Shown here: positions 43,085 to 52,243 of the stretch, piece after piece
How the letters are laid out: each line of letters starts with the position of its first letter
Position numbering within the stretch: position 1 is the stretch's first letter
Assembly (NCBI RefSeq): GCF_019972295.1
Contig: NZ_BLJA01000001.1
Coordinates: forward strand, 2,794,158-2,858,157
Direction: 5' to 3'
Length of the DNA: 64,000 bases
From: Geobacter sp. AOG2
GTDB taxonomy: Bacteria; Desulfobacterota; Desulfuromonadia; Geobacterales; Pseudopelobacteraceae
The notes under the pieces: model-generated
Told to the model about the DNA's origin: nothing
The model's database searches: none
Seen by the model: only the letters and a program-made list of their open reading frames with translations
Program-made: the position numbers and the translations under genes

Positions 43085-43975
43085 GTGTTGGCTGACGCTG
43101 CCATTTACAACATTCCAGGGGCTCGCGACGACATGCCGTTTATGGATGTCGCCCCGGGCATTGCCAGTTTTTGCCGGGAGTCGGACGGATTCAATGTCGC
43201 GGCTCTCAATATAAAACCGCATGAAACCGAAGAGATGTACCCCGATTGGTACATCCCCATCCACCTGGACCCCGCATCGGAAATCCACTATTGGAGCAAA
43301 GGCTCATTTCACCGCCAGGTAATGAAACAGGGGATGTTCAACCTCTGCCCCCAAGGGGTGACGGAAAAAGTTCGGGCTGGGGATGAACATAAAATCATCC
43401 TGGTGACGTTCAACCAGAAATTCATCGAGAAGACGACGGAATACCGCATTACCGGCAACCGGTTGCAACAAAACGCCCATTACGGGCTTATGGATAATTC
43501 GGTATGTTATCTTGCCATGGCCCTTCGGGCGGATTTTGCCGCGGGCTCGCCCTACGGCCGCCTGCACGGCCAGACGCTGGCATTGGCTCTTTTAAGCCGC
43601 ATCTTCGACATAACCAACGCCTCAGGCTCCAGCAAAACGGAGCAAGGCTGCCTCGATGCCAACCGTTTGAGGCGCGTCACGGAATACATCAAGGCGCACT
43701 TGCATAAAAACCTGTCGTTGGACGAAATTGCCGATGTGGCCTGCCTCACGCCGTTCCACTTCTCCCGTCAATTCAAAAATGCAACGCATGTGTCCCCCCA
43801 TCGGTTCGTCCTGAAGCTGAAGGTCGAACAAGCCGAAAGGCTGCTGACCACCACCGACCTGCCCATTGCCGATATTGCCCTTGAACTGGGTTTTCAAAGC
43901 CAGAGCCACTTTACCCTGGTGTTTCATAAAATCGTCGGCGTCACCCCGGGCAAATACCGCAAGGCAATTGTGTGA
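43085..43975 (+). CDS. AraC-family transcriptional regulator, 296 aa
   Basis: GTG start at 43085 (or TTG at 43088) after GAGGGGG. The C-terminal 100 residues are the double helix-turn-helix: YIKAHLHKNLSLDEIADVAC, LTPFHFSRQFKNATHVSPHR and ADIALELGFQSQSHFTLVFH, closing with GVTPGKYRK. The N-terminal 190 residues have the beta pattern of a cupin-like effector domain. Its neighbour downstream is the porin-cytochrome operon on the same strand, 320 bp away, so regulation of that operon is a reasonable guess. Confidence 0.85.
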   Translation: MLADAAIYNIPGARDDMPFMDVAPGIASFCRESDGFNVAALNIKPHETEEMYPDWYIPIHLDPASEIHYWSKGSFHRQVMKQGMFNLCPQGVTEKVRAGDEHKIILVTFNQKFIEKTTEYRITGNRLQQNAHYGLMDNSVCYLAMALRADFAAGSPYGRLHGQTLALALLSRIFDITNASGSSKTEQGCLDANRLRRVTEYIKAHLHKNLSLDEIADVACLTPFHFSRQFKNATHVSPHRFVLKLKVEQAERLLTTTDLPIADIALELGFQSQSHFTLVFHKIVGVTPGKYRKAIV

Positions 43976-44255
43976 AAATATCGCAATTTTTTGACAAAAC
44001 TCCGCAATAACTGAAAAGACCCCGCCTCTCACTCCGTAATAAAGTACCAATTCAATTTTTCGTATACCGAAACCGGCACGCCGCCAGGCTCGCGCACGCA
44101 CGCCGGCCCTCTTTCGTGCGCACAGACCGACGGGCGGCCAATTTCCGGGCCTCCGGGCGTCTCTTTGGACCGGGGACCATTGGTGCATTCATGCGTCAGG
44201 AGCCGGTGCGGCAAGAAATAACCGGAAAGGAGGAGAGAGGGTTTTGCATTGTTAT
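43976..44255. other. Leader region of the porin-cytochrome operon
   Basis: About 300 bp. It holds the dyad TTTCG-TATAC-CGAAA (44058-44072), a GC-rich stretch without a clear hairpin-plus-T terminator, and purine-rich GGAAAGGAGGAGAGAGGG just before the palindrome at 44256. No gene supported. Confidence 0.4.
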
Positions 44256-44273
44256 GTTCTCCCCGCGGAGAAC
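44256..44273. promoter_or_regulatory. Palindrome GTTCTCC-CCGC-GGAGAAC in the porin gene leader
   Basis: Perfect 7-bp arms with a 4-bp loop, 23 bp before the porin ATG. It can form a stable RNA hairpin just upstream of AAAGGAGG, or be an operator. No T-run follows. Confidence 0.5.
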
Positions 44274-44296
44274 AATTACATGAAAGGAGGTTTCTG

Positions 44297-45511
44297 ATGA
44301 CATGTAAAAGATTTTTCTGCCTGCTGGCCTGCATAACGGTTGTCCTGGCATCGACAGCCGCCTGGTCGGCGGAGATCCACGGCAGAAGTTCCACCCAGTT
44401 TGCCTGGTTCAACGACGTCTTCACCGGCAACAAGCAGCATGAATTCGGCGAGTACCTCAACCTGTCGGTGACCAAGATCGACAAAGAGGGCAAGCTGTCC
44501 TTCCAGGGCTACGGCCGCGTCACCCAGGATATCAACAACGGTGAGGGCCTCAATGGCCGGCTCTACTACCTGTACGGCGACTACAGCAACCTGTTCGACA
44601 AGGTCGACATCCGGCTCGGCCGCCAGTTCGTCAACTATGCGGCCGGCTCGGCCCTGATCGACGGCGGCAAGATCGACCTGAAGAATGTCGGTCCCATCGG
44701 CTTCTCGGTGATGGGGGGGCGCAACGTCTTCTTCGACCTGAACGGCGAGGCCACCCGCGACCGGGATTTCGCCTTCGGCGCAGCCGTCTACCTGAACGGC
44801 TACAAGAACACCGACGCCGAACTGAGCTATTTCCTCAAGCTGGACAACGACGGTGTCGCCCGCGACCAGCTCGGCTTCTCCGCCAAGCAATACTGGAACT
44901 CGTTCAAGGGATACGTCGACACCCGCTTCGACCTGCCCAGCGAAACCTTCACCGAACTGCTGGTGGGGGCCAAGTACTTCCCCACGGCCAACCTCGTCCT
45001 GACCGCGGAATGGTACCAGAGCTACCCGACCTTCGACTCCACATCGATTTATTCGATCTTTGCCGTTGATCGTTACCAGGAAGCCCTGGTCCGGGCCGAC
45101 TACACCATCAACGACATGCTGTCGGTCAATGCCGGCTATACCCGGCAATTCTACGGCGAAGGCAGCGACGCCTCCGATGTCGTCGAGGTCGGGTGCCGCA
45201 TCCGTCCCATCGAAAACCTCCGGCTGGACCTGAACTACGACCACAACAACGGCTACGGCGGCAACCTGAACGGCGGCAGCGCCGAGGTTACCTACACCCC
45301 GGTCAAGCCGCTGGACCTGGCCGCCGGCCTCCAGTACGACGTCTATGCGTTCGACCGGAGCACCGGAGATGAGACCGCGCGCAAATACTGGTTTGGCGCC
45401 AAGTACAAACTTGCCAGGAACATGTCCGCGTCCGTCCGGGCTGAAGACAACGTCAATGCCCAGTACGAAAACGACTGGCAGGGGCGGGTCGTCTTCAACT
45501 ACGACTTTTAG
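44297..45511 (+). CDS. Outer-membrane porin of a porin-cytochrome conduit, 404 aa
   Basis: ATG at 44297 after GAAAGGAGGTTTCTG. Signal peptide ends WSA (about residue 24). The mature protein is a classic large barrel with short turns and long aromatic-girdled strands: SSTQFAWFNDVFTGNKQHEF, GYGRVTQDINNGEG, DIRLGRQFVNYAAGSALIDG, and an end strand WQGRVVFNYDF. DIRLGRQ..N is typical of barrels found beside Geobacter multiheme cytochromes (Ext/Omb type). It probably forms a sheath that lets cytochromes touch through the outer membrane. It is the first gene of the operon; gaps to the next genes are 15 and 29 bp. Confidence 0.8.
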   Translation: MTCKRFFCLLACITVVLASTAAWSAEIHGRSSTQFAWFNDVFTGNKQHEFGEYLNLSVTKIDKEGKLSFQGYGRVTQDINNGEGLNGRLYYLYGDYSNLFDKVDIRLGRQFVNYAAGSALIDGGKIDLKNVGPIGFSVMGGRNVFFDLNGEATRDRDFAFGAAVYLNGYKNTDAELSYFLKLDNDGVARDQLGFSAKQYWNSFKGYVDTRFDLPSETFTELLVGAKYFPTANLVLTAEWYQSYPTFDSTSIYSIFAVDRYQEALVRADYTINDMLSVNAGYTRQFYGEGSDASDVVEVGCRIRPIENLRLDLNYDHNNGYGGNLNGGSAEVTYTPVKPLDLAAGLQYDVYAFDRSTGDETARKYWFGAKYKLARNMSASVRAEDNVNAQYENDWQGRVVFNYDF

Positions 45512-45526
45512 AAAGGAGGGACCTAC

Positions 45527-46279
45527 GTGAAGCGAATTGTATTTATCCTAGCACTTCTCGGCTTCGGCCTGGTCTGCCTGCAGCAACGGTCGTACGCCGA
45601 CAAGAAGATGTCCCACGCGGAATACGCCACGATGGCGATCAAGGACTGCAACGAATGCCATAAAGGCGAAGGGGTTGCCCCCAACCACGACGCCGACTTC
45701 GTGCGCGGGCACCGGGTCCTGGCGAGCCGGGCGAACAACAACTGCAACCAGTGCCATGCCCAGGCCTGGTGCCTGGACTGCCACCAGGGCGGCGGCTCGG
45801 GCGAAGACCTCTCCCAGAGCAACGCGGGCCGGGACTACAAGCCGAAAAGCCACCGCAGCGGCTGGCTGCAGATCCACCCGATCAAGGCCCAGGACAACCA
45901 GCAGCAATGCTACCGCTGCCACGACCAGAAATACTGCACGGCCTGCCACAGCAAACTGCCCCAGAGCGGCCTGAAGTCACTGGGTTTCGTGTCGCACCGG
46001 ACCCAAGTCTCGGATACGGTGGGAGAACAGCGCTGGGGATTTGAGCATGGCCGCGAGGCGCGGCGGAATCTGCAGGCCTGCCAGACCTGCCATGAAGACG
46101 GCTCGACCTGCAAAAAGTGCCACAGCTCGTCGACGAGGACGGACCCGCTTACAGGCAATATGATTAGAAGCGGTGCCAATCCCCACCCGAGGGGCTTCAA
46201 GGCCGGCAACTACAAGGACAGAAGCAGCAAGAAGGTCTGTTTGCAGTGCCACAGTGCCGGAGATCCTGAAATTAACTGA
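45527..46279 (+). CDS. Octaheme c-type cytochrome, periplasmic or outer-membrane associated, 250 aa
   Basis: GTG start at 45527 after AAAGGAGGGACCTAC. Signal peptide ends SYA (about residue 24). Eight CxxCH heme sites are visible in order: CNECH, CNQCH, CLDCH, CYRCH, CTACH, CQTCH, CKKCH, CLQCH. No lipobox. The dense heme spacing fits an electron wire. Between a porin and a decaheme lipoprotein, it is likely to pass electrons from the periplasm into or through the porin. Confidence 0.88.
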   Translation: MKRIVFILALLGFGLVCLQQRSYADKKMSHAEYATMAIKDCNECHKGEGVAPNHDADFVRGHRVLASRANNNCNQCHAQAWCLDCHQGGGSGEDLSQSNAGRDYKPKSHRSGWLQIHPIKAQDNQQQCYRCHDQKYCTACHSKLPQSGLKSLGFVSHRTQVSDTVGEQRWGFEHGREARRNLQACQTCHEDGSTCKKCHSSSTRTDPLTGNMIRSGANPHPRGFKAGNYKDRSSKKVCLQCHSAGDPEIN

Positions 46280-46308
46280 GCCATCACTAAACAAGAAGGG
46301 GGAAAACT

Positions 46309-48723
46309 ATGCAGATCAAGAAGTTAAGCATGATGCTGTTAAGCGCGTTATCTTGTGCCGCACTGTTGAACGGGTGCGGTTCGTCCAGCAAAGAGGGGAC
46401 GACTGATTTCGGTGGGGCGGCATTGGTCAGCGAAAGTACGTGCATTGTCTGCCACTCAACCACAACTGATTCCGTATCGGGCGCCTCACTTGTCCAGGAA
46501 TATGCAAACTCGGTGCATAACCCGGCCAATTTTGCGGGCGCGCAAGGATGCCAGGGATGTCATGGCGGTGGAGCCCAGCACAACGGTGTCGGCCCGATTC
46601 CATTTCCAAACCCGCTGGCCAGTGACAGGTGCACAGTGTGCCATACCGATGCCGACCTCGCCCCGCTTTTTGTGATGGCCAAAGCTGACTTTGTCGGCAA
46701 CAACTGTTCCCATTGCCACACCGCTAGCGGTAGCGGCAGTGTCCACGCCATTCAGGTGACCACCACGCTACCTACTGACAAACGTGATAACTGCGTTGGT
46801 TGCCATGACGTCGCCGCACCGCAGCATGGAGCGGAGCGAATCAACGACAACAACGGCGTCCGCGCCATCATACCTGAATTCAACAAGAGATCTCACCACA
46901 TCACCGGTGCCACACCTACGAATGCTCAGTGTGCAGTTTGCCATCTGGAAGGCAAAGTTGTGTCTGGTAAGGTTGTTGTAGACGCGACGAGGCACATGGC
47001 AGACGCCAAAGTCCACCTGCGTGACGCAGATAACAACCTTGATCATGCTTGGGACGGCACGAACCACTCTGAGATGGACAACTTCTGTTTCTCCTGCCAT
47101 GACAGTAACGGCGCCGCCGCAATACCCAATACTTTCTCTGGCGTTGCCGGCTTCACCGGAACCGCCATGAACCCGTTCGGCGACACCCTGACCAACGGCT
47201 ACGACCAGGTTGCCCGCGCCGGCGTTGTTGATGTAAAAACCGCATTCACCACCACCAACGCTTCGCACCACGCCGTATCCGGCCAGCGTTACACCTACCG
47301 CTTCTCCACCGCTGCCAATGCCGCAGCTTGGGCAGCCCGTACCGGCAACCCTGTTCCCGATGCCAGCCAGATCGCCGAAGGCCACACGGTCAGCGGTGTG
47401 ACGAGCCCGTTCGGTACAGGCCTGACCTATGACCCGGCCGGCCCCGAAGAGGGCGGCGAAGCAACCCTGTACGAAGGCGGCAAGTTCGTTGCCACCTACA
47501 TCCCGCTGGGCGCTACCCAGAATGTCGGCGATAACTCCATCCTCCATTGCGGCGACTGCCACACCGTCGGCCAGTGGAAAGTCGGTTCCTCCACCAACGC
47601 TGACGGCACCACCACCTCCGTCGCCATCGGCGCCCACGGTTCGGTGAACGAGTACCTGCTGCGTAACAGCCTCGGCACCGACGAGATCCACAACAACCTG
47701 ACCTATGTCTGCTTCAACTGCCACAAAGCCGGGGAAGAAGCAGCCACCCAGACTCTGTGGAATGAATTGGTGGCAGAAGGCAAGATTACGGATTCAGTTG
47801 CTGTAACGGGCACGTACCTTAACTGCGCCGACTTCGGTGGTTACACCAATGCCAGCAAGACAGCTTGTGTGAGCGGCGCCGGTGTTACGGTCACCGTCAA
47901 CAAGCCGGCAACTAGGGTACCTACCTGGAAAGCCGGTTGGAATGCTCTCCATCCGACCGTAGTTATGGGTCAGCTCACCGGTTACTACGTAGCCCACGCC
48001 GTATCCGCAATGCACGGCCAGTGCCAGGCCGACTCGGCCAATGCCATCGGCGCTACCCGTCTGGTTGCCTCTTGGGAACCTGACAAGGTGGGGGTCTATG
48101 ACTACTTGCCCGCGGCAGGTGCAACTGCCGCATCACCCAGTAGCGGTTCCACCGAGCCGTTTGTTGCCGGCAGCAACGCCAACTCCGGTAACATCACCGG
48201 CATCGCCTGCATCAACTGCCACAACAGCGGCCTGCGCAGCGCTTTTGGCGGCATCCACGGCGGCAACTACACCTATACCGACGGTCTTGGCCGTCTGCAG
48301 ACCACCTACCGCTTCATGCCTGGTATGGGCAACTACCGCTATGCACCTCCGGGCGGCTGGGATGGCAAGGATGTTTCCGATCCGACCCTGCTGACGGTTA
48401 ACAATCCGATTGCGGATAATGGACCTGCTTTCGGCTCCGGCTCGGCAGGCTTCCCCGGCGCATCCGGAAAACCGATCGGTGGCTGCTACACCAACAGCGA
48501 TACCGACACCAACCCCGGTTACAGCACCTGTAGCCACCACGGCACCAGCTCGGCTGCACAGTCGAACTACAACCCCGCTGGCACCGTAACCCAGTCGGGC
48601 GCCACCGCGTACTTCCGCACCACCTATGGCGGCGGCACTACCGGTAACCCGACCACCTACGAGCCGACTGTTCGCGAAGCGACTTCCGGCAGCACCCTGG
48701 TAACACGGCCTCTGAAGTACTAG
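46309..48723 (+). CDS. Decaheme outer-surface c-type cytochrome lipoprotein, 804 aa
   Basis: ATG at 46309 after AAGGGGGAAAACT. Lipobox LLNGC (Cys23). Ten CxxCH sites: CIVCH, CQGCH, CTVCH, CSHCH, CVGCH, CAVCH, CFSCH, CGDCH, CFNCH and CINCH. Long heme-free stretches (residues about 275-405 and 660-804) are beta-rich, rich in Gly/Asn/Thr, as in surface-exposed OmcB/Ext cytochromes. The last 130 residues after CINCH contain no heme. It is the probable extracellular terminal of the conduit, able to reduce metals, electrodes or partner cells. Named family membership (OmcB, ExtA-D) cannot be decided by eye. Confidence 0.85.
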   Translation: MQIKKLSMMLLSALSCAALLNGCGSSSKEGTTDFGGAALVSESTCIVCHSTTTDSVSGASLVQEYANSVHNPANFAGAQGCQGCHGGGAQHNGVGPIPFPNPLASDRCTVCHTDADLAPLFVMAKADFVGNNCSHCHTASGSGSVHAIQVTTTLPTDKRDNCVGCHDVAAPQHGAERINDNNGVRAIIPEFNKRSHHITGATPTNAQCAVCHLEGKVVSGKVVVDATRHMADAKVHLRDADNNLDHAWDGTNHSEMDNFCFSCHDSNGAAAIPNTFSGVAGFTGTAMNPFGDTLTNGYDQVARAGVVDVKTAFTTTNASHHAVSGQRYTYRFSTAANAAAWAARTGNPVPDASQIAEGHTVSGVTSPFGTGLTYDPAGPEEGGEATLYEGGKFVATYIPLGATQNVGDNSILHCGDCHTVGQWKVGSSTNADGTTTSVAIGAHGSVNEYLLRNSLGTDEIHNNLTYVCFNCHKAGEEAATQTLWNELVAEGKITDSVAVTGTYLNCADFGGYTNASKTACVSGAGVTVTVNKPATRVPTWKAGWNALHPTVVMGQLTGYYVAHAVSAMHGQCQADSANAIGATRLVASWEPDKVGVYDYLPAAGATAASPSSGSTEPFVAGSNANSGNITGIACINCHNSGLRSAFGGIHGGNYTYTDGLGRLQTTYRFMPGMGNYRYAPPGGWDGKDVSDPTLLTVNNPIADNGPAFGSGSAGFPGASGKPIGGCYTNSDTDTNPGYSTCSHHGTSSAAQSNYNPAGTVTQSGATAYFRTTYGGGTTGNPTTYEPTVREATSGSTLVTRPLKY

Positions 48724-48783
48724 GCCTCTGCTGTAGGGGAGGGGCCGTCCTGGCCCCTCCCCCTTCCATATGTCAACCATTTA

Positions 48784-48809
48784 AGCCGGCCTTGCGCCGG
48801 CTTTTTTTA
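48784..48809 (+). terminator. Intrinsic terminator of the porin-cytochrome operon
   Basis: AGCCGG-CCTTG-CGCCGGCT type hairpin with TTTTTTT on the plus strand, 60 bp after the cytochrome stop. Confidence 0.9.
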
Positions 48810-48853
48810 AAACAAGCGCAAGTCATGTTTATTTATTCGGGATTTCGGGACGA

Positions 48854-50005
48854 ATGAAAACACCATCTGATAAAATCCGAACATTGACTGCCTATACAGG
48901 GTTATCCATTTTGGCACACCTGTTGGTATTGTATTCCATGGGCAGGTTCGGGAACTACAATTTTGCCGCGCCGGTTAACCTTCTCCAGGCCGTAATGGTA
49001 GACGTTGCACAACCATCTGCCGCCACCGCGCCGGTAGCCGTTTCCAGCGACCTGAAGACCAACCATTCGGACAAGGTCGCGGAAGAGCAGCCTGATAACG
49101 GGAATCGCGCCCAGGTACAGGGGGAGGAGGTCGGCACGCCTCCGGCCGCACCGGAAAAAAGCCCGATCAAGCCGCAGGCTGTTGAGCCTGCTGCAATCGG
49201 CAAAGAAACGACCGATGGCGGTACCCGTGCCGGTGAACCGTCACCGACAACGCAACCGGTCCTCCGGCAGCACAATGCGGTGACGCCGCCAATACCCCCT
49301 CCATTGAGAACCGCCGGCGAGTTCATGTCCTCAAAAGATGAAAAACTCACTTACTTGATCACCTTGCTGGGCGTCCCGGTGGGGAACGTGGAGTTGGAAG
49401 CAAAGAACGAAAAAGGCGAGGTAAGGATAATCCTGAGAACCAGGACAAACACCGCCCTGTCGGGCGTATATCCTGTCGATGATCTTATGGAAGCCAGACA
49501 CATTGCCGGCAACTTCATCATTGCCACGATCAGGCAGCAGGAAGGATCTTTCAAAAGTGATATCGGTTTCACCATATTCCTGAGGGATAAGCGCGTGTTC
49601 TGGATCGACCGCATTCGGAAGCGCTACTCGGATGAGACCATACCCAACAGCGACGTGCTTGATACCCTCTCCTCGTTCTATTACCTCAGGAACCGGCCGT
49701 TACAGATCGGCACGACGGAAATACTGAATATTTACGATGGCGACGCCTATGCGTCCGTGCCGGTTGAAGTTATACGCCGGGAGGAAGTCCGGCTGCGAAA
49801 TCTAACGAAGGTGGATAGCCTGCTGTTGCGTCATGTCAAACAGAAAGGGATTTTCAGGAGAACAGGGGATATGTTGATCTGGCTGACCAACGATAAAAAC
49901 AAGGTGCCGGTAAAGATGGAAACGACCACACCGTTCGGAAAGGTGGCTGTCGAGCTTGTGTCGTCAGAAACCACGCCTCTGGAGGAAGGGGCCAAGGAAA
50001 AATAG
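48854..50005 (+). CDS. DUF3108 periplasmic protein with N-terminal TonB-like anchor, 383 aa
   Basis: Starts MKTPSDKIRTLTAYTGLSIL with one membrane segment (about 12-32), then a long Pro/Ala/Glu-rich linker (to about 150). Residues about 160-375 form a DUF3108 domain: DEKLTYLITLLGVPVGNVEL, YPVDDLMEARHIAGNFI, DTLSSFYYLRNRPLQIGTTE and WLTNDKNKVPVKMETTTPFG. The linker plus single anchor places the domain in the periplasm. DUF3108 function is unknown; the LolA/LppX-like fold seen in relatives suggests lipid handling. It is followed 38 bp later by mtgA on the same strand. Confidence 0.8.
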   Translation: MKTPSDKIRTLTAYTGLSILAHLLVLYSMGRFGNYNFAAPVNLLQAVMVDVAQPSAATAPVAVSSDLKTNHSDKVAEEQPDNGNRAQVQGEEVGTPPAAPEKSPIKPQAVEPAAIGKETTDGGTRAGEPSPTTQPVLRQHNAVTPPIPPPLRTAGEFMSSKDEKLTYLITLLGVPVGNVELEAKNEKGEVRIILRTRTNTALSGVYPVDDLMEARHIAGNFIIATIRQQEGSFKSDIGFTIFLRDKRVFWIDRIRKRYSDETIPNSDVLDTLSSFYYLRNRPLQIGTTEILNIYDGDAYASVPVEVIRREEVRLRNLTKVDSLLLRHVKQKGIFRRTGDMLIWLTNDKNKVPVKMETTTPFGKVAVELVSSETTPLEEGAKEK

Positions 50006-50043
50006 TTCCCGCCGCCGCCGTATTCTGGTAATAATATCCACTT

Positions 50044-50985
50044 ATGAAAAAGCTCATCTATGGCACCCTGCTGGTAATCGCCTGCTACCTCGCCTACATC
50101 GTCATCTCCCTGAGCCTGGCGCCGCCGGTTTCCGATCTGGCCGACCGGAAATTCACCATGACCATCCAGGTGAAGGATTGGCAGGGGGAATACCATCCTT
50201 TCGTCGTTGGGCCGAAAAACCGCTATTGGACCCCTTCCGGCCGCATCCCGCCCGAGATGAAATGGGCCGTGATCCTGGCTGAGGACAGCAACTTTTATCA
50301 ACACGAGGGTTTCGACGTCAAGGCCATCAAGAACGCCATCAAGTACGACCTGGAAAAGAAAAGCCTCAAGCGCGGCGCCTCCACCATCACCCAGCAGACG
50401 GCAAAGAACCTGTTCCTCTCCCGGGAGAAGACCGTTACCCGCAAGCTCAAGGAGATCTACCTGGCCTGGCGCATGGAGCAGGAGTTGAGCAAGGGGCGCA
50501 TCATCGAACTTTATCTGAACGTGGTCGAGCTGGGGCCCATGGTCTACGGCATCGGCAACGGCGCTCATTACTACTTCGGAAAACCGGCGTCGGCCCTGAC
50601 CCCCAGGGAGTGCGCCTTCCTCGCCGCCATGCTGCCCGGCCCGCGTCTTGCCTATAATCCCTACAAGAATCTGGGCAAGGTGTTGCGTCGTTCGGACATG
50701 ATCCTGAGACTCTTACGCAAGAAGGGGGTCTTGAGCGAGGGCGAATACCAGGCGGCGGTGGCCCAGCAGCCCAATATCGCCGGTATGCAGCGCAAGGTCG
50801 ATAAGAGCATCGCCACGCCGCCGGTGTTCACCGCCCCGTCGTCGGCCCGGAATGAGTCTGTCGAACCCACGCCGGCCGTGCCGCAGGAGCTGGCGCCGGA
50901 GACGGAAAAGAACCCTTCCGCGGAGCCGCCGGCCGACGGCCCGCCACCGGTAGCACCGGAAGAAAGCGGGCAGGAAAAGAAATGA
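50044..50985 (+). CDS. mtgA: Monofunctional peptidoglycan glycosyltransferase, 313 aa
   Basis: ATG at 50044. One N-terminal membrane anchor (about 4-26), then a GT51 transglycosylase domain: AVILAEDSNFYQHEGFDVKA with catalytic Glu80, KRGASTITQQTAKNLFL, LKEIYLAWRMEQELSKGRII and ELYLNVVELG with the second acidic site, ending RECAFLAAMLPGP. It polymerises lipid II into glycan strands. There is no transpeptidase domain. The last 60 residues are an unusual Pro/Glu/Ala-rich tail (EKNPSAEPPADGPPPVAPEE). Followed by rlmN 23 bp later. Confidence 0.92.
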   Translation: MKKLIYGTLLVIACYLAYIVISLSLAPPVSDLADRKFTMTIQVKDWQGEYHPFVVGPKNRYWTPSGRIPPEMKWAVILAEDSNFYQHEGFDVKAIKNAIKYDLEKKSLKRGASTITQQTAKNLFLSREKTVTRKLKEIYLAWRMEQELSKGRIIELYLNVVELGPMVYGIGNGAHYYFGKPASALTPRECAFLAAMLPGPRLAYNPYKNLGKVLRRSDMILRLLRKKGVLSEGEYQAAVAQQPNIAGMQRKVDKSIATPPVFTAPSSARNESVEPTPAVPQELAPETEKNPSAEPPADGPPPVAPEESGQEKK

Positions 50986-51008
50986 TCACGGGTTTGTGGA
51001 TACGATAG

Positions 51009-52034
51009 ATGACGGAAAAGACCGACCTTAAAAATCTGACGCTGCCGGCTCTGGAGCAATTTCTCCAGGGCAAGGGCAAGGAGCGTTTCCGCGCCACCCA
51101 GATCTTCAAGTGGATCTACCAGCAGAATGCGCGTTCGTTCGAGGAGATGAGCAATATCTCCAAGGATCTGCGGGCGGAGTTGGCCGAGACCGCCTTTATC
51201 AGCGACCTCGAACCGGAAGCGGTGGAGGAGGGAAGCGACGGGACGCGCAAGTATCTCTTCGCGCTTTCGGACGGCAATGCCGTCGAAGCGGTGTTGATCC
51301 CGGACGAGGGGCGCAACACCTTGTGCATCTCGTCCCAGGCCGGCTGTGCCATGGGCTGCGAGTTCTGCCTGACCGGAACCTTCAAGCTGACCCGCAACCT
51401 GACGACCGCCGAGATCGTCAACCAGATCATGGCGGTCAGGCGCGAGTTCGAGATCCGCAACATCGTCATGATGGGCATGGGCGAACCGCTGCACAACCTG
51501 GACAACGTCATCCCGGCCATCCAGATCATGATCGACGGCAATGGCCTGCAATTCTCCAACCGGCGGGTGACGGTCTCGACCTGCGGATTGGTGCCGGAGA
51601 TGGAGCGGCTCGGCCGCGAGGTGCCGACCGTCAACCTGGCGGTCTCGCTGAACGCCACCACCGACGAATTGCGCGACCGGATCATGCCGGTCAACCGGAG
51701 GTATCCGCTCCGGGATCTGCTCAAGGCCTGCAAGGAGTTCCCCCTGCCGGGCCGGCGCAAGGTCACCTTCGAATATGTCATGCTGGGAGGGTTGAACGAC
51801 ACGCTGGAGGATGCCAAGCGCCTGCTGCGCCTGACCAGCGACATCCCCAACAAGGTGAACCTGATTCCCTTCAACGAACATGAAGGGTGCGATCTCAAGG
51901 CCCCGACCCGAGCTGCCGTGGATGCCTTCCACAAATACCTGATCGACCGCCATGTGACGGTCATCACCCGGGACAGCCGCGGCGGGGACATCTCGGCGGC
52001 CTGCGGCCAGCTCAAGGGGCGGCTGAAAAAATGA
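51009..52034 (+). CDS. rlmN: Dual-specificity 23S rRNA/tRNA adenine-C2 methyltransferase RlmN, 341 aa
   Basis: Radical-SAM enzyme with the RlmN cluster motif CAMGCEFC (Cys113, Cys117, Cys120), SSQAGCAMG before it, and the reactive mono-methyl-carrying Cys332 near the C-terminus (DISAACGQL). Other hallmarks: [66 protein letters not shown]. It methylates A2503 of 23S rRNA and A37 of some tRNAs. Length fits the family. Closed by the terminator at 52055. Confidence 0.96.
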   Translation: MTEKTDLKNLTLPALEQFLQGKGKERFRATQIFKWIYQQNARSFEEMSNISKDLRAELAETAFISDLEPEAVEEGSDGTRKYLFALSDGNAVEAVLIPDEGRNTLCISSQAGCAMGCEFCLTGTFKLTRNLTTAEIVNQIMAVRREFEIRNIVMMGMGEPLHNLDNVIPAIQIMIDGNGLQFSNRRVTVSTCGLVPEMERLGREVPTVNLAVSLNATTDELRDRIMPVNRRYPLRDLLKACKEFPLPGRRKVTFEYVMLGGLNDTLEDAKRLLRLTSDIPNKVNLIPFNEHEGCDLKAPTRAAVDAFHKYLIDRHVTVITRDSRGGDISAACGQLKGRLKK

Positions 52035-52054
52035 TCGGATGAAGAAACAAAAAA

Positions 52055-52083
52055 ACCTCGGAGCCTGGTAAGGCTGCCGAGGT
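52055..52083 (+). terminator. Intrinsic terminator of rlmN
   Basis: ACCTCGGAGCC-TGGTAA-GGCTGCCGAGGT hairpin with flanking A-run and TTTTTTT; it can work in both directions. Confidence 0.92.
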
Positions 52084-52121
52084 TTTTTTGTTCTGGGGTC
52101 CAGCAGACAGTTGAAAGCCTC

Positions 52122-52242
52122 AGGTTGTTCAAAAATAGCCAGATCGTCGCACCCGCAGAAAACCACGAGGAGGCGTAGCAGCGCTACGCCGCACGAAGTG
52201 GCTTTCGAGGACGGCGGCGATCTGGCTGTTTTTCAACAACCT
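52122..52242. repeat. 121-bp palindromic repeat element, copy 1
   Basis: Starts AGGTTGTTCAAAAATAGCC and ends with its near reverse complement GGCTGTTTTTCAACAACCT; inner parts (GATCGTCGCACCCGCAG, GTAGCAGCGCTAC, GGACGGCGGCGATC) also pair. Copy 2 is at 62765-62885 in inverse orientation and equal length. It lies one base after the helicase stop codon. No coding capacity. Confidence 0.85.
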
Positions 52243-52243
52243 C

